This document shows positions 9,955-17,860 of a stretch of 64,000 nucleotides of DNA, piece by piece. The stretch comes from a virus: IMG/VR virus record IMGVR_UViG_3300030202_000274, positions 1 through 64,000 of that record, one strand, 5' to 3'. A program made the translations under genes and the position numbers. Below the pieces are notes generated by a model. That model saw only the letters and a list, made by a program, of their open reading frames with translations, had not been told where the DNA came from and did not search any database. How positions within the stretch are numbered: the first letter of the stretch is position 1; every line of letters begins with the position of its first letter.

Positions 9955-10536
9955 TTAGTACCTTGAGTTTATAAATGTAGAGGCTCCCATTACATCTGCT
10001 TGACCATTATCTGGATTAGTATTGTAGCCTTCAGTAGCATCTACAAATCTAGCTTCTTTTAATTTGTCTTGAAACAAATTGTACATATTAGAAGCAACAG
10101 GATTAGAAGATGTAACTGCGTATGCAATATCAGCAGCCAATGCAGCAGAAATTGTTTCTCTTAATAACTCATCATATTGATTAGGATCTGTAATTCTTGC
10201 TACATATTGTATCTTAACTGTTCCATGATTTGCTACAATCTTTCTACCTTCAATTTTATAATCATAATCATAATTTAAAATTGTAAGAACTCTCAAGCAA
10301 TCTGCAGGTAAAGTAAACTGATAACTGAAACCCCATGATGGAGTTTCTGTATCTTTTGCAAGTTCAACTCTTTTGATTAAACAATTCCAGGGATGAGATC
10401 TAAATAAACTATCTCTAACTTGTGTGTATCTTGCGTTGCAAAGTCTTGCGTTTTTTGAATCTTCTGTAAGTGTTAAGATTGTTGATGCACCAAGTTGATT
10501 TAATGCTCCATTACAAATGTCTACTACTGATGCCAT
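9955..10536 (-). CDS. Tail tubular protein A (adaptor/gatekeeper), unit 1
   Basis: A 193-residue protein starting ASVVDICNGALNQLGASTI, with RYTQVRDSLFRSHPWNCLIKR near residue 40 and a FTLPADCLRVL segment. These are the standard landmarks of gp11-like tail tubular protein A. It sits between capsid and nozzle genes. The unit 2 homologue (45224-45823) shows the same landmarks (RHRWKFATNQ, YQLPADPGVLQ). Confidence 0.9.
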   Translation of the reverse strand: MASVVDICNGALNQLGASTILTLTEDSKNARLCNARYTQVRDSLFRSHPWNCLIKRVELAKDTETPSWGFSYQFTLPADCLRVLTILNYDYDYKIEGRKIVANHGTVKIQYVARITDPNQYDELLRETISAALAADIAYAVTSSNPVASNMYNLFQDKLKEARFVDATEGYNTNPDNGQADVMGASTFINSRY

Positions 10537-10537
10537 A

Positions 10538-10738
10538 CTACTTCCTTAATATATACTTTCGCCTTATCTGTCTATCTTTTTCTAATCCCCAAATTTCATG
10601 CTCAGTTCTTTCAAGTTTTGCATCAAAACCATGATGCACCTTACTTGTATTTTTAAACCTGTCTACCAATACATATCGATAAACATAATTATCTTTTTTA
10701 AAATGTAGTACAGGTTTTAATTCTTGTATTTTCTTCAT
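10538..10738 (-). CDS. Small basic protein (66 aa), unit 1
   Basis: A 66-residue Lys/Arg/Tyr-rich protein between the capsid gene and tail tubular A, one base from the latter. Its start lies just downstream of the post-capsid hairpin, so it may be the first gene expressed past that barrier. Family not recognised. Unit 2 has an unrelated-looking 63-residue basic protein in the same slot (45827-46018). Confidence 0.6.
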   Translation of the reverse strand: MKKIQELKPVLHFKKDNYVYRYVLVDRFKNTSKVHHGFDAKLERTEHEIWGLEKDRQIRRKYILRK

Positions 10739-10742
10739 GCAC

Positions 10743-10778
10743 TTTAGGGGGTTTCCACTCTCGCTTTCACCCCCTAAA
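10743..10778. terminator. Post-capsid hairpin, unit 1
   Basis: Perfect 10-bp inverted repeat: TTTAGGGGGT at 10743-10752 and ACCCCCTAAA at 10769-10778, with a 16-base loop, 10 bases past the capsid stop in the leftward direction. No U-tract follows on the minus strand, so it may act as a partial terminator or as an mRNA 3' end stabiliser that raises capsid yield over tail proteins. Confidence 0.7.
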
Positions 10779-10788
10779 ATTCTATTTA

Positions 10789-11652
10789 TTATGCTTCGTG
10801 AGCAAGTATTTCTACAACTTTTTCTTCTTCCATTCTAGTAGAACCGAATGCAGCAGAATAGTAAACTTGAGTAGCATAACCTTTGTCAGCTCTTTCGTCT
10901 ATTCTTGCAGTTGAGTCTTTACCTACAGCAAGAGCAACACCATCTTGTGCAAAAGCAAAACATTTTCTTTTGCTTGAAGCGATTGACAATCTGTTAGATA
11001 CACAAAAGTTGAATCCTAAGAATGTACTTAAATCACCTTGAGCCAATGCTTTTACGGTGTTAAAATCACTTGAAGTTACTTCAGTAGTTCCTAATAGATC
11101 TGTGATCTGTTTAGGAGATACTACGATGTATCTTGGAATTGAAGGATCAACACTAGCTAAGTCAAGAATTTCTTTTGCTTGTCTTAATTTAGCGATAGTT
11201 AAACCAGCAGTTCCAGTTTCAGCTATTTTTTGACTAGAAGGTAATGCAACAGCAGTACCACCAGCAACACCTGTGTCAGCAGATCCAGTTGCAGCAGCAA
11301 TAATAGCATCATCCATTGCTCTACCCATTGCAAAAGCAGCAGCTTGTGCATAGCTAGAAGTAGGATCTACTAACATTCTTACTTTATCTAGATCATCAAC
11401 CAAGTCTGCGAACTCGTAGTCAACAAGTGATACACGTCTTCTACTGTGTGGTGTATCTGCTTGAGGAGTGTTCGAGTGTCTAGTTGATCTTACAGTTGCA
11501 GTAACGCTTCCGATTTGATCGAAGAAAGCATTCTTCCCTGTAACAGATTCTAATCTTACTTTATCTCTAAGAAGAGAACCTTTTTGTTGTGATAACATTT
11601 GTATATTTGAACTGTATTGTTCTACAAATGCTTTTGTTATTTCAGTTGACAT
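10789..11652 (-). CDS. Major capsid protein, unit 1
   Basis: A 287-residue protein, consistent with the small HK97-fold capsid proteins of this phage group. It has an N-terminal helix (ITKAFVEQYSSNIQMLSQQKGSLLRD), a TGKNAFFDQIGSV region, and a central helix SYAQAAAFAMGRAMDDAIIAAATG typical of the capsid spine. It lies after the scaffold and before the tail tube genes, with its own ~100-bp upstream gap and a strong AGGAG site. Distantly similar to the unit 2 capsid (46348-47178), notably ITNAF.. and AYALGRKTDSV. Confidence 0.88.
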   Translation of the reverse strand: MSTEITKAFVEQYSSNIQMLSQQKGSLLRDKVRLESVTGKNAFFDQIGSVTATVRSTRHSNTPQADTPHSRRRVSLVDYEFADLVDDLDKVRMLVDPTSSYAQAAAFAMGRAMDDAIIAAATGSADTGVAGGTAVALPSSQKIAETGTAGLTIAKLRQAKEILDLASVDPSIPRYIVVSPKQITDLLGTTEVTSSDFNTVKALAQGDLSTFLGFNFCVSNRLSIASSKRKCFAFAQDGVALAVGKDSTARIDERADKGYATQVYYSAAFGSTRMEEEKVVEILAHEA

Positions 11653-11732
11653 ATTATGTCTCCTTAAATGTTAAGTTAATGTTAAAACAAAACAGAGACG
11701 TTATCAGAAATTCTGGCTTCTCTTGGATTTAA

Positions 11733-11745
11733 AGTCTTTTAGACT
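11733..11745. promoter_or_regulatory. Hairpin and capsid upstream region, unit 1
   Basis: The gap 11653-11751 ahead of the capsid gene holds a short perfect hairpin (AGTCT at 11733-11737, AGACT at 11741-11745, loop TTT), 7 bases past the stop of the 60-residue gene, and a CAGAA-A-TTCTG palindrome at 11705-11715. No convincing -35/-10 pair is visible. It may mark a terminator plus capsid promoter. Confidence 0.4.
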
Positions 11746-11751
11746 ACAAGT

Positions 11752-11934
11752 CTATTCCTTATTGTCAGAAAGGTTCTTACGAATTGTCTTTCTTTTGTTA
11801 GGCGAACTTTCATTCGCCTTACAAACCCATGTATAATATTCTTCGCAGATTGGCAAGGGATTAGATTTTTGATTCTCTGATCCATTCTCTACAACAATAC
11901 GAAGTATTTCTAATCTTAGTTCTTCTTTATCCAT
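11752..11934 (-). CDS. Hypothetical protein (60 aa), unit 1
   Basis: A 60-residue charged protein with two cysteines and a tryptophan (ICEEYYTWVCKANES), overlapping the end of the scaffold gene by eight bases. Family not recognised. The same slot in unit 2 holds an unrelated 87-residue protein. Confidence 0.55.
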   Translation of the reverse strand: MDKEELRLEILRIVVENGSENQKSNPLPICEEYYTWVCKANESSPNKRKTIRKNLSDNKE

Positions 11935-12799
11935 TTTGCATTGTTCTTAAAGTAAATACTTGTTGAACTACTTTGTCATGATCTGGATGTGCTTTATTCC
12001 AATATGGACCATCTCGATCATTAACAATTTTACTAATCTCAGCTTCATAGTCTGTACCTCTGTCAACACTTTCGCTTTCAGTACCAACTAATTTATCTTC
12101 AGATAATATGTTTGCAATGTTTGCAAAACCTTTGATAATTTCTGGATGATCTCCTAATCGTGTACCATCTTTTAGTTCCATATCTAAGATTTGTGGATTC
12201 ATATTTGCTTTAGCAACTGATCCAGCTTTTTTAATATTAGCATCATAGTTACCACCCCACTCCTTACGAAGTTCGGCTTCTGCATTTGCTTGTGCAGTTT
12301 CAGTATCTATTCTTGCTTGTTGTGCAGAACCTTCCATAGAGTTTTTGTAATACTCCAATATACCTTGAGCCTGTTTATTATTTAAACCTAGCTTGTGAGC
12401 ATTCTCTGCAAAAGATTTTATTGCACCATCATCTAATGGAACAGTATCTGATTTAACTTCTAGTTTATATTTATCTGGTGATTCTGGTCTACCAAGTTTT
12501 CCATAAACTTCTTGCCATTGATCGTCTGTTGAGTTTTCGTTTGGTACTGCAACTTTGTCTTGACCAATCATTCTAGTTGCGTTGATATAGCTTTTAGCTA
12601 ACGCATCTATTTCTGTAAACTTAGAAATGTTTGGATCGTTTCTAAATTCTTCTGAGATTGTATCTTTCCAAGACTTAGCAACAGTTGGTTGTTCTGTTGT
12701 TGTAGAACTAATTGTTTGTTCTGTTTGTTGAGGAGTGTCTGTAGTAGTTGTTGTCTCTTCTACAGGCACATTAGTTTGTGTTATCTGTTCACTTGACAT
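11927..12799 (-). CDS. Capsid scaffolding protein, unit 1
   Basis: A 290-residue acidic protein with a Thr/Gln-rich disordered N terminus (about 45 residues) and long helices. The hallmark KLGRPESPDKYKLEV segment near residue 100 and a downstream LRKEWGGNYDANIKKA motif are typical of T7-like scaffolding proteins. It lies between portal and capsid. It guides procapsid assembly and exits before packaging. The unit 2 homologue is 47564-48310. Confidence 0.85.
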   Translation of the reverse strand: MSSEQITQTNVPVEETTTTTDTPQQTEQTISSTTTEQPTVAKSWKDTISEEFRNDPNISKFTEIDALAKSYINATRMIGQDKVAVPNENSTDDQWQEVYGKLGRPESPDKYKLEVKSDTVPLDDGAIKSFAENAHKLGLNNKQAQGILEYYKNSMEGSAQQARIDTETAQANAEAELRKEWGGNYDANIKKAGSVAKANMNPQILDMELKDGTRLGDHPEIIKGFANIANILSEDKLVGTESESVDRGTDYEAEISKIVNDRDGPYWNKAHPDHDKVVQQVFTLRTMQNG

Positions 12800-13025
12800 T
12801 CTTGTTCTCCTTTTGCAGCATTTGTTTTATAAATAGAAGTACGCTGCGTTGACCTTCCATATATGCACTCTCATGACTATCACCTTTTACATTGGTGGTA
12901 GAATGATAATGACATCTTTTTTCTAAGTCAGACAAAACCTCTTTGCCTTCGTCTGTATTAAAAATATATTGATAATTTTCTCTAAGTTTTTTTACTAGAT
13001 TCTCTAGCTGTTTATTTGATTCCAT
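12789..13025 (-). CDS. Small protein (78 aa) between portal and scaffold, unit 1
   Basis: A 78-residue protein with HYHSTTNVKGDSHESAYMEGQRSVLLFIKQML. The unit 2 gene at 48300-48581 is in the same slot and shares a similar C-terminal pattern (HLEGMRFLTAVIQTRI), so the pair is probably homologous. The Gly-x-Arg followed by a hydrophobic helix is shared. Function unknown; a head-assembly accessory role is possible. Confidence 0.65.
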   Translation of the reverse strand: MESNKQLENLVKKLRENYQYIFNTDEGKEVLSDLEKRCHYHSTTNVKGDSHESAYMEGQRSVLLFIKQMLQKENKNVK

Positions 13026-13028
13026 AAA

Positions 13029-14654
13029 TTATTCAACATCAGCGTTTGCTACAGCTTTAGCCTCTTCTGGTAATGCTTTTGCTAATGGTGCTACTTTTCC
13101 CCCTGCTTCTGCTAGTTGTTGTACTTGTTGCATCTGTTGCATTTGTTCTTGTTGTTGTGCTGCTTGTTGTCTTTCAGCATTTAGTTCAGATTGTGGTTTT
13201 AATATTTTTTGTGGAACACCAACAATGTCTGCCAAGTGTCTAACGAGTTTATCCATATTGATATGATCAAATACTGGAGCAACATTTGATAAGCTACCTA
13301 AAATTTCTATTGCTCTCATAATAGAAGATAACTCTGTAGACTTTTGTGCTTTCGCTAATGGTGATACATATTCTATTTCTATATCTTGACCTGCTAAAAA
13401 TTCTGGAGCTGGTCTAAATAAATTCTTTCTAAGTATTAATGCGAATGTTCTGTCGATCAATGGTTTTAATAATTCAGACTGAAGTCTACCCAAAACTGGA
13501 CCAAGCAATCTCATCTTCTCTTCGTTCCTTTGAATAACTTCTGTTGCTGTCATTTGTGGACCACTCTGCATCATTAATTGATTTACATAAAAAGCATTTC
13601 TAATTGAGTTTCTTCTTTGCTCTTCCATGTTTAAACCTAATGGAGTGTTTGCTCCAATGTTTAATGGTTCAATTCTATCTCTAGTTCCTGCTCTGTAAAA
13701 ATTTAAACCACCAGGTATAGTTCTTACTGGTAACATGAAGCCATCATCTGGAACTAACAATGGTGGATCAACTTGTTTTTGTGCAGACTTAATTGTAGTC
13801 TTTGACATTTCATTTAGCATCTTAACATCTGGCAAAGCTGTCATTGCTGGAGATCTACCATAGATTTCGTGTGATGCTTTTAAGTATCTAGGTACTACAA
13901 AAGGAAACTCTCTAAATCCAGATACAGATAATTCATCACCAGATTCTGCATCTAGGTATACAGATTCAAATGGCATATTTTGTTTATCTTGTTTCTTAGG
14001 ATCAAAGTCTGATCTAGGATAAACTGCATGAAGTATTTCTACTTCTTCGTATGGATCTTTCTGTGCTTTAGTTGCGATGTTCATTGATACATCACCAAAC
14101 TTTTGCATTACTGCTCTTGCAGACAAACTAAACTTTCTAAATACTGTATCGATTCTTCCTTTATCATTTTCTGCAATAAAGATTTCGTTAATGTGTCTTG
14201 TAGAAAATTTTAAAATATCTTCATCATCTTCTTCGATAAACATTGCAGCAGTTCCAAATGTAATTAGATCATGATACAACTCAAATATTTCTTGTTGGAA
14301 GTTAGACTTGTTAAATGCAGAGTACATAACTTCTGTTGCATCTTCTAACCATTCCTTTGCTTCATCCTCATTCTCCATATCGTTTTGTTTGAATCTTAAA
14401 GAGAACCAAGGAGTAGATGGGTTTGTCAACATACCATGTAGCGATGCTGCTAATAGTTCTACTGATTGTAATGGTGAACCATCAAAAATAAGTTCTGTTC
14501 TTTTGTCACCTTTAGATCTTGTCTTAGTAACATCTGCTTTTCTTGGTTGCATATAGTCTGCAACTTCTTGCCAATGACTTTCCCAGTTTTGTCTTTGTGC
14601 TTTTAAACGATCATATCGTTTTAATAAATTTTTTGCTTTATCTGTTTGTGCCAT
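13029..14654 (-). CDS. Portal (head-tail connector) protein, unit 1
   Basis: A 541-residue protein with the T7-family portal layout: KNLLKRYDRLKAQRQNWESHWQEVADYMQPR at the start, SLHGMLTNPSTPWFSL near residue 70, the PFVVPRYLKASHEIYGRSPAMTALPDVKMLN region in the centre, and a Gln-rich tail (about residues 490-520) that reads as repeated CAA/CAG-type codons. It forms the dodecameric ring for DNA entry and tail attachment. Homologous to 48581-50131. Confidence 0.93.
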   Translation of the reverse strand: MAQTDKAKNLLKRYDRLKAQRQNWESHWQEVADYMQPRKADVTKTRSKGDKRTELIFDGSPLQSVELLAASLHGMLTNPSTPWFSLRFKQNDMENEDEAKEWLEDATEVMYSAFNKSNFQQEIFELYHDLITFGTAAMFIEEDDEDILKFSTRHINEIFIAENDKGRIDTVFRKFSLSARAVMQKFGDVSMNIATKAQKDPYEEVEILHAVYPRSDFDPKKQDKQNMPFESVYLDAESGDELSVSGFREFPFVVPRYLKASHEIYGRSPAMTALPDVKMLNEMSKTTIKSAQKQVDPPLLVPDDGFMLPVRTIPGGLNFYRAGTRDRIEPLNIGANTPLGLNMEEQRRNSIRNAFYVNQLMMQSGPQMTATEVIQRNEEKMRLLGPVLGRLQSELLKPLIDRTFALILRKNLFRPAPEFLAGQDIEIEYVSPLAKAQKSTELSSIMRAIEILGSLSNVAPVFDHINMDKLVRHLADIVGVPQKILKPQSELNAERQQAAQQQEQMQQMQQVQQLAEAGGKVAPLAKALPEEAKAVANADVE

Positions 14655-15076
14655 TATCTACCTAATAAACTTGGTTTACCTAAAGTCAAGCCACCAGTTA
14701 CTCCAGTAACTCCTGTTAGGATTGTTGGTGATCTTCCTCTAGCTTTTGCTTTTCTTTTTCTTATAGTAATATCATCTTCTTTTGGTGTATCTATTTCTGG
14801 TGTAGTTACTTCTGTTTGTGTAACTTGTGAAACTTCTGATGCAGTTGGTGATTGAACAACTTGATTACCACCTCTGTTTTCTCTCATCATTCTTTCGTGT
14901 TCTGCTAAGTTTTGTTGATTTTTAGTTTTAGTTTTATTTTTTTTAATTGGGTTTAAATCTCCTTGATAATCTGTAGCATATCCAGATTCATTAGCTTTTC
15001 TTTTTTTTTCTTCTTCTGAAATAAAAAATCCTGCATCTGCTCCTGTGTTTCCATTCCTTGGTCCAGTAGCACTCAT
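14654..15076 (-). CDS. Hypothetical disordered protein (140 aa), unit 1
   Basis: A 140-residue protein rich in Lys, Asn, Glu and Thr, with a C-terminal RKAKARGRSPTILTGVTGVTGGLTLGKPSLLG. The RGRSPTILTG piece recurs in the neighbour at 15254-15475 (RRGRKSTILTGPLG), which suggests related C-terminal modules. It overlaps the portal start by one base. Function unknown; this slot usually holds small head-completion proteins. Confidence 0.6.
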   Translation of the reverse strand: MSATGPRNGNTGADAGFFISEEEKKRKANESGYATDYQGDLNPIKKNKTKTKNQQNLAEHERMMRENRGGNQVVQSPTASEVSQVTQTEVTTPEIDTPKEDDITIRKRKAKARGRSPTILTGVTGVTGGLTLGKPSLLGR

Positions 15077-15078
15077 AA

Positions 15079-15252
15079 TTATTTTCCGAATGTCAAAGAT
15101 GATTTAGTTTCAGATTTAGTTTCAGATTTAACTTCTCTATTTACTGCTACACCATTTTGTAAATCATTCATGTTATTAAATTTAGGTTCTACTTTTTTCT
15201 TTTTAGTTGCAGGTTTCATTTTTTTAATTGCAGCTTTTACTTTATCCAACAT
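15079..15252 (-). CDS. Small basic protein (57 aa), unit 1
   Basis: Translated by hand from the ATG at 15252 to the TAA at 15079. It begins MLDKVKAAIKKMKPATKKKK and ends SSLTFGK, with a repeated SETKSETK. Two bases separate it from the next gene, and an AGGAGAAT site precedes it. Lysine-rich; function unknown. Confidence 0.6.
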   Translation of the reverse strand: MLDKVKAAIKKMKPATKKKKVEPKFNNMNDLQNGVAVNREVKSETKSETKSSLTFGK

Positions 15253-15253
15253 A

Positions 15254-15475
15254 TTATTCTCCTAACAAAGTTTTAAGTTTATCTTCTTCAGTTTTTTGCA
15301 AACCAAGTGGTCCAGTAAGGATTGTAGACTTTCTACCTCTTCTTCTTCTCTCAATCGCATCTTGTTCTTTTTTAATTTTTTCTTTTTCTTCTGCTGATAG
15401 TTCTGCTTTGGGAGCTTCTGGCAAAGGTTGCACAGGTGGTAGTGGTGGTGTTTTTGGTTTGAATATTGATCCCAT
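15254..15475 (-). CDS. Small protein MGSIFKPK family (73 aa), unit 1
   Basis: A 73-residue protein that starts MGSIFKPKTPPLPP and then forms a charged helix. The unit 2 protein at 50857-51054 starts MGSVFKPKAPPPS and has the same Pro-rich plus Glu/Lys helix design, in the same slot near the terminase/portal boundary. Function unknown; the conservation suggests a real head or packaging accessory. Confidence 0.7.
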   Translation of the reverse strand: MGSIFKPKTPPLPPVQPLPEAPKAELSAEEKEKIKKEQDAIERRRRGRKSTILTGPLGLQKTEEDKLKTLLGE

Positions 15476-15477
15476 AA

Positions 15478-16749
15478 TTATATAATCCTGTAATCATTAT
15501 CTGCTACACTTTGTGGCGCAGTTTGTCTAGTATTAATTTCTTGAAGACCAACTGCAAGGTAGCGCATTGCATCACAAGCGTGTGAACTCCAATCGTGTAC
15601 AGGTTTCGATCTGAACATTCTATTTTTGTCGATGTACTTCCTATGGTAATGTCTTAACGCATCTATTAAGTTTTTGCAATGGTCTGTGTCTATCCAACAT
15701 CTAGGCAACAACATTGATACTGCGTGTATACCTTCTTCTACTGGTAGCTTCGGTACTACCTTAAACCTAACTCCTAACTGATATGCTATCTCTCTTCTGG
15801 TCTTTCCATTGCCAAACTCCTGCACATCAATATCGTGTGGAGCAAAGTGATCTTTGTAGATGTATGGTTTTTCTTCTAGCATCTGGATGTAGTGTGGTAA
15901 TCCATGACCTCGTTCCTCATGGTAATCTATTATCTGTACTCCTGTTCCTTTCTGTTGAAAGAATATAATACTACTGTGGTCTGCGACACCGAGATCCCAT
16001 GCAGTCGAGACAGGCAAAGTGGGATCGTAGGGAACTCTAGCTATCTGGTTCTTATCTTCTATCTTGGCGATCTCTTCTCCGTATATAGCACCTTCTATGT
16101 TTGCTATCCAATCACACTCAAACTCTTGCATATACTTTTTCTCACCCATAACTTCTTTTGCTTTCTCTAATTCTTCTGGGTCTACAATCTTAGTATCACT
16201 TGCTTTAGCTTTGTAGTTAAACCAATCTTCTGCACCATTTGCGTGTTGGTATAGATCATAGAAGTTGTTGTTCATTCCAGCAGGTGTACCAATAAATACA
16301 CAATAACCTTTACGATCTGATAGAGCTGGTCTAATTATTTCTGCAAAAAGTTTACCATCAATATTAGCATATTCATCTATGACACATCCATCTAGGTATA
16401 TACCTCTTAACCCATCTGAGTTTTCTGCTCCAAGTAATGTTATTCTTGAGCCATTAGGTAGATCAACTCTTAGTTCTGTTTCGTTAAACTTAGTGTTTGG
16501 TATTTTTGATGTAAACTGCTTCATGTAATCCCAGGCAATAGACTTTGCTTGTTTGAAGGTTGGTGCAATATATGCAAATCTAGGATTCTTCAACTTGCTC
16601 ATCAATGCTGATCTAATCAAATGATTGATCATACATACTGTTTTGCCAAACCTTCTGTGGCACACGAGAACACTCCATCTGTATCTATTGATCTGTTGAT
16701 GTAAATAAGATTGATGTTTTCTCGGAGTATAAGGGATTTTGATATTCAT
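15478..16749 (-). CDS. terL: Terminase large subunit, unit 1
   Basis: A 423-residue packaging motor. The ATPase has an atypical Walker A, CHRRFGKT at residues 30-37, and Walker B VIDE at 123-126. The nuclease domain has AWDLGVADHSS near residue 250 and a C-terminal acidic site in WSSHACDAMRYLAVG. The type differs from the unit 2 enzyme, which has a classical GPVGSGKS loop. Its small subunit appears to be encoded 3.9 kb away (20704-21180) rather than next door. Confidence 0.93.
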   Translation of the reverse strand: MNIKIPYTPRKHQSYLHQQINRYRWSVLVCHRRFGKTVCMINHLIRSALMSKLKNPRFAYIAPTFKQAKSIAWDYMKQFTSKIPNTKFNETELRVDLPNGSRITLLGAENSDGLRGIYLDGCVIDEYANIDGKLFAEIIRPALSDRKGYCVFIGTPAGMNNNFYDLYQHANGAEDWFNYKAKASDTKIVDPEELEKAKEVMGEKKYMQEFECDWIANIEGAIYGEEIAKIEDKNQIARVPYDPTLPVSTAWDLGVADHSSIIFFQQKGTGVQIIDYHEERGHGLPHYIQMLEEKPYIYKDHFAPHDIDVQEFGNGKTRREIAYQLGVRFKVVPKLPVEEGIHAVSMLLPRCWIDTDHCKNLIDALRHYHRKYIDKNRMFRSKPVHDWSSHACDAMRYLAVGLQEINTRQTAPQSVADNDYRII

Positions 16750-16940
16750 TAGTGTATCATCTTAGATCTTTCAATACTACTTAATGGATTATATTCTACA
16801 CCTAGTGTCATCATAACATAATCTGTAAACAGCTCTGCTGCTATCGCATTAGGGAAACCAACAAATCTAATAATTACATTATTTGTTTTCTTATCAATAT
16901 AAGCAATACAATCTAAATCTTCGGTATTAAGATAATCCAT
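16749..16940 (-). CDS. Hypothetical protein (63 aa), first gene of unit 1 late block
   Basis: A 63-residue protein (IAYIDKKTNNVIIRFVGFPNAIAAELFTDYVMMTLGVEYNP) overlapping the terminase start (TAATG). No clear ribosome site precedes the ATG at 16940. Predicted alternating strand-helix. Function unknown. Confidence 0.55.
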   Translation of the reverse strand: MDYLNTEDLDCIAYIDKKTNNVIIRFVGFPNAIAAELFTDYVMMTLGVEYNPLSSIERSKMIH

Positions 16941-17009
16941 ATACTACATCTAGTGTATTTAAGTTTTGAAACAATAAAAAAAATAAAATTTGCAAAAGTG
17001 TTAATAAAT

Positions 17010-17074
17010 GGGTGCAGGGTTGTTTGTGGGGGTGTCTGTGTATGGGTGTGGAAATGGATGTGTGTGGGTGTTGG
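17010..17074 (+). promoter_or_regulatory. G-tract cluster, possible G-quadruplex
   Basis: In AT-rich DNA, five runs of three or more G lie on the plus strand at 17010-17012, 17017-17019, 17028-17032, 17044-17046 and 17066-17068, with further GG pairs between. This satisfies the loose definition of a G-quadruplex former (loops of 4, 8, 11 and 19 bases). The tract is about 70 bases upstream of the late block on the opposite strand. Confidence 0.5.
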
Positions 17075-17174
17075 AAAATCCCATGTATAATGATATGTAT
17101 ATCGCACACGCAAATTTTGGGTGTACCCTACCTTTAAAAATCAAAAAATATATTTTCTGTCTGTTATTTAATAA

Positions 17175-17215
17175 ATTATTACTAGTGATAATTAAACGAT
17201 AGCACTAGTAATAAT
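17175..17215. promoter_or_regulatory. Perfect 13-bp inverted repeat
   Basis: ATTATTACTAGTG at 17175-17187 and CACTAGTAATAAT at 17203-17215, loop of 15. The centre-to-centre distance of the ACTAGTG half-sites is about 23-28 bp. Dyad symmetry between divergent blocks fits an operator or a cruciform; neither side has a T-run that would make it a standard terminator. Confidence 0.65.
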
Positions 17216-17437
17216 AAAAAACCTTTAAATATTCTTATCCGATAGCCTTGATGTGAGAATAGAAACTGGCGCGTCAATATAAGAATAGCATTGTTTAAAC
17301 CTTCTCTACTACTTCAACCTTCTCTAATCTCTAAACCTTAGAACTATTCTAATCTATAAACTGCGTCAATATGTCAACTTATATTAATCAACCAATATAT
17401 TAAATTGAACCAAACAAACAAAACAAAGGAAATAAAA

Positions 17438-17647
17438 ATGAATATATTAAACTCAAAAAAAGTTACTTTTACTTTTGATATGGTAGAGGTTGACTGGAAT
17501 TTCAGCAACACTTTTAATTTATATTTTATTGATGAGATTGGTCAAAGAGATCATAGAGAAGCTGATTGTTTTAGTGCTATGAATATCAAAACAATAGATG
17601 AAGCTGAAAAAATAGCAACTAATTTTGTTTTAGAAAATTACAATTAA
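17438..17647 (+). CDS. Hypothetical protein (69 aa), accessory cassette
   Basis: The ATG at 17438 is chosen because AAAGGA lies 8 bases upstream; an earlier TTG at 17405 has no ribosome site. The protein (MNILNSKKVTFTFDMVEVDWNF...) is acidic with an N-terminal strand pair and a C-terminal helix. First gene of a rightward run of tiny genes. Function unknown. Confidence 0.6.
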   Translation: MNILNSKKVTFTFDMVEVDWNFSNTFNLYFIDEIGQRDHREADCFSAMNIKTIDEAEKIATNFVLENYN

Positions 17648-17665
17648 TAAAAAATTGGTTCAATT

Positions 17666-17785
17666 ATGTTTAGTAAATTATTTAAAAAAATAGAGGGTTT
17701 AATGCAAAATTTAACGCTTATTACTATTTATTTAATTTTTGCTTATTTTATGGCTCAAGTATTAAGATATATTATATCTTTTTAA
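17666..17785 (+). CDS. Single-span membrane peptide (39 aa)
   Basis: Hand-translated: MFSKLFKKIEGLMQNLTLIT, then a hydrophobic stretch (IYLIFAYFMAQVLRYIISF) that can span a membrane. An internal ATG at 17702 with AGAGGG upstream could be the true start, giving 27 residues. Positive-inside N terminus. Function unknown. Confidence 0.45.
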   Translation: MFSKLFKKIEGLMQNLTLITIYLIFAYFMAQVLRYIISF

Positions 17786-17836
17786 TGCGACAATTTGTCA
17801 ACTATAAAAATAAATCAAGATTTAATAAAACAATAG

Positions 17837-17860
17837 AAAACAGAAGGGAATAAAAAATGA
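17837..17860 (+). repeat. 24-bp leader repeat, copy 1
   Basis: Identical over 24 bases to 18080-18103 (offset 243). Each copy contains an AGAAGGGAA ribosome site and ends in the ATGA start of the following gene. Looser versions (CAGAAAGG or CAGAAAGCGAG plus A-rich spacer) precede several other genes of the cassette. Confidence 0.85.

Larger units (their letters stand above)
16941..17437. promoter_or_regulatory. Divergent intergenic region, unit 1 (497 bp)
   Basis: A gap without a credible gene between the leftward late block and the rightward accessory cassette. It holds a G-rich tract (17010-17074), a perfect 13-bp inverted repeat (17175-17215), a pyrimidine-rich stretch with repeated CTTCTCTA (about 17301-17340), two GCGTCAATAT repeats (17271-17280 and 17363-17372), and a TTATCCGAT that resembles a DnaA box (17235-17243). 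TATATT at 17396-17401 could be a -10 for the rightward genes, but its -35 is poor. A candidate control region or origin. Confidence 0.55.

Noticed and set aside
16913-17113. Leftward frames opposite the G-tract
   Set aside because: His/Thr/Pro repeats are a by-product of the C-rich complement; two overlapping frames exist equally, and neither has a ribosome site.
17008-17202. Rightward 64-codon frame in the G-rich intergenic region
   Set aside because: Gly/Cys/Val-rich product arises from the G-tract, no ribosome site, crosses into the inverted repeat.
17235-17243. Functional DnaA boxes (TTATCCGAT, also 23979-23987)
   Set aside because: Only the first six bases match the consensus; too few and too weak to call, kept as context for the DnaA-like protein.
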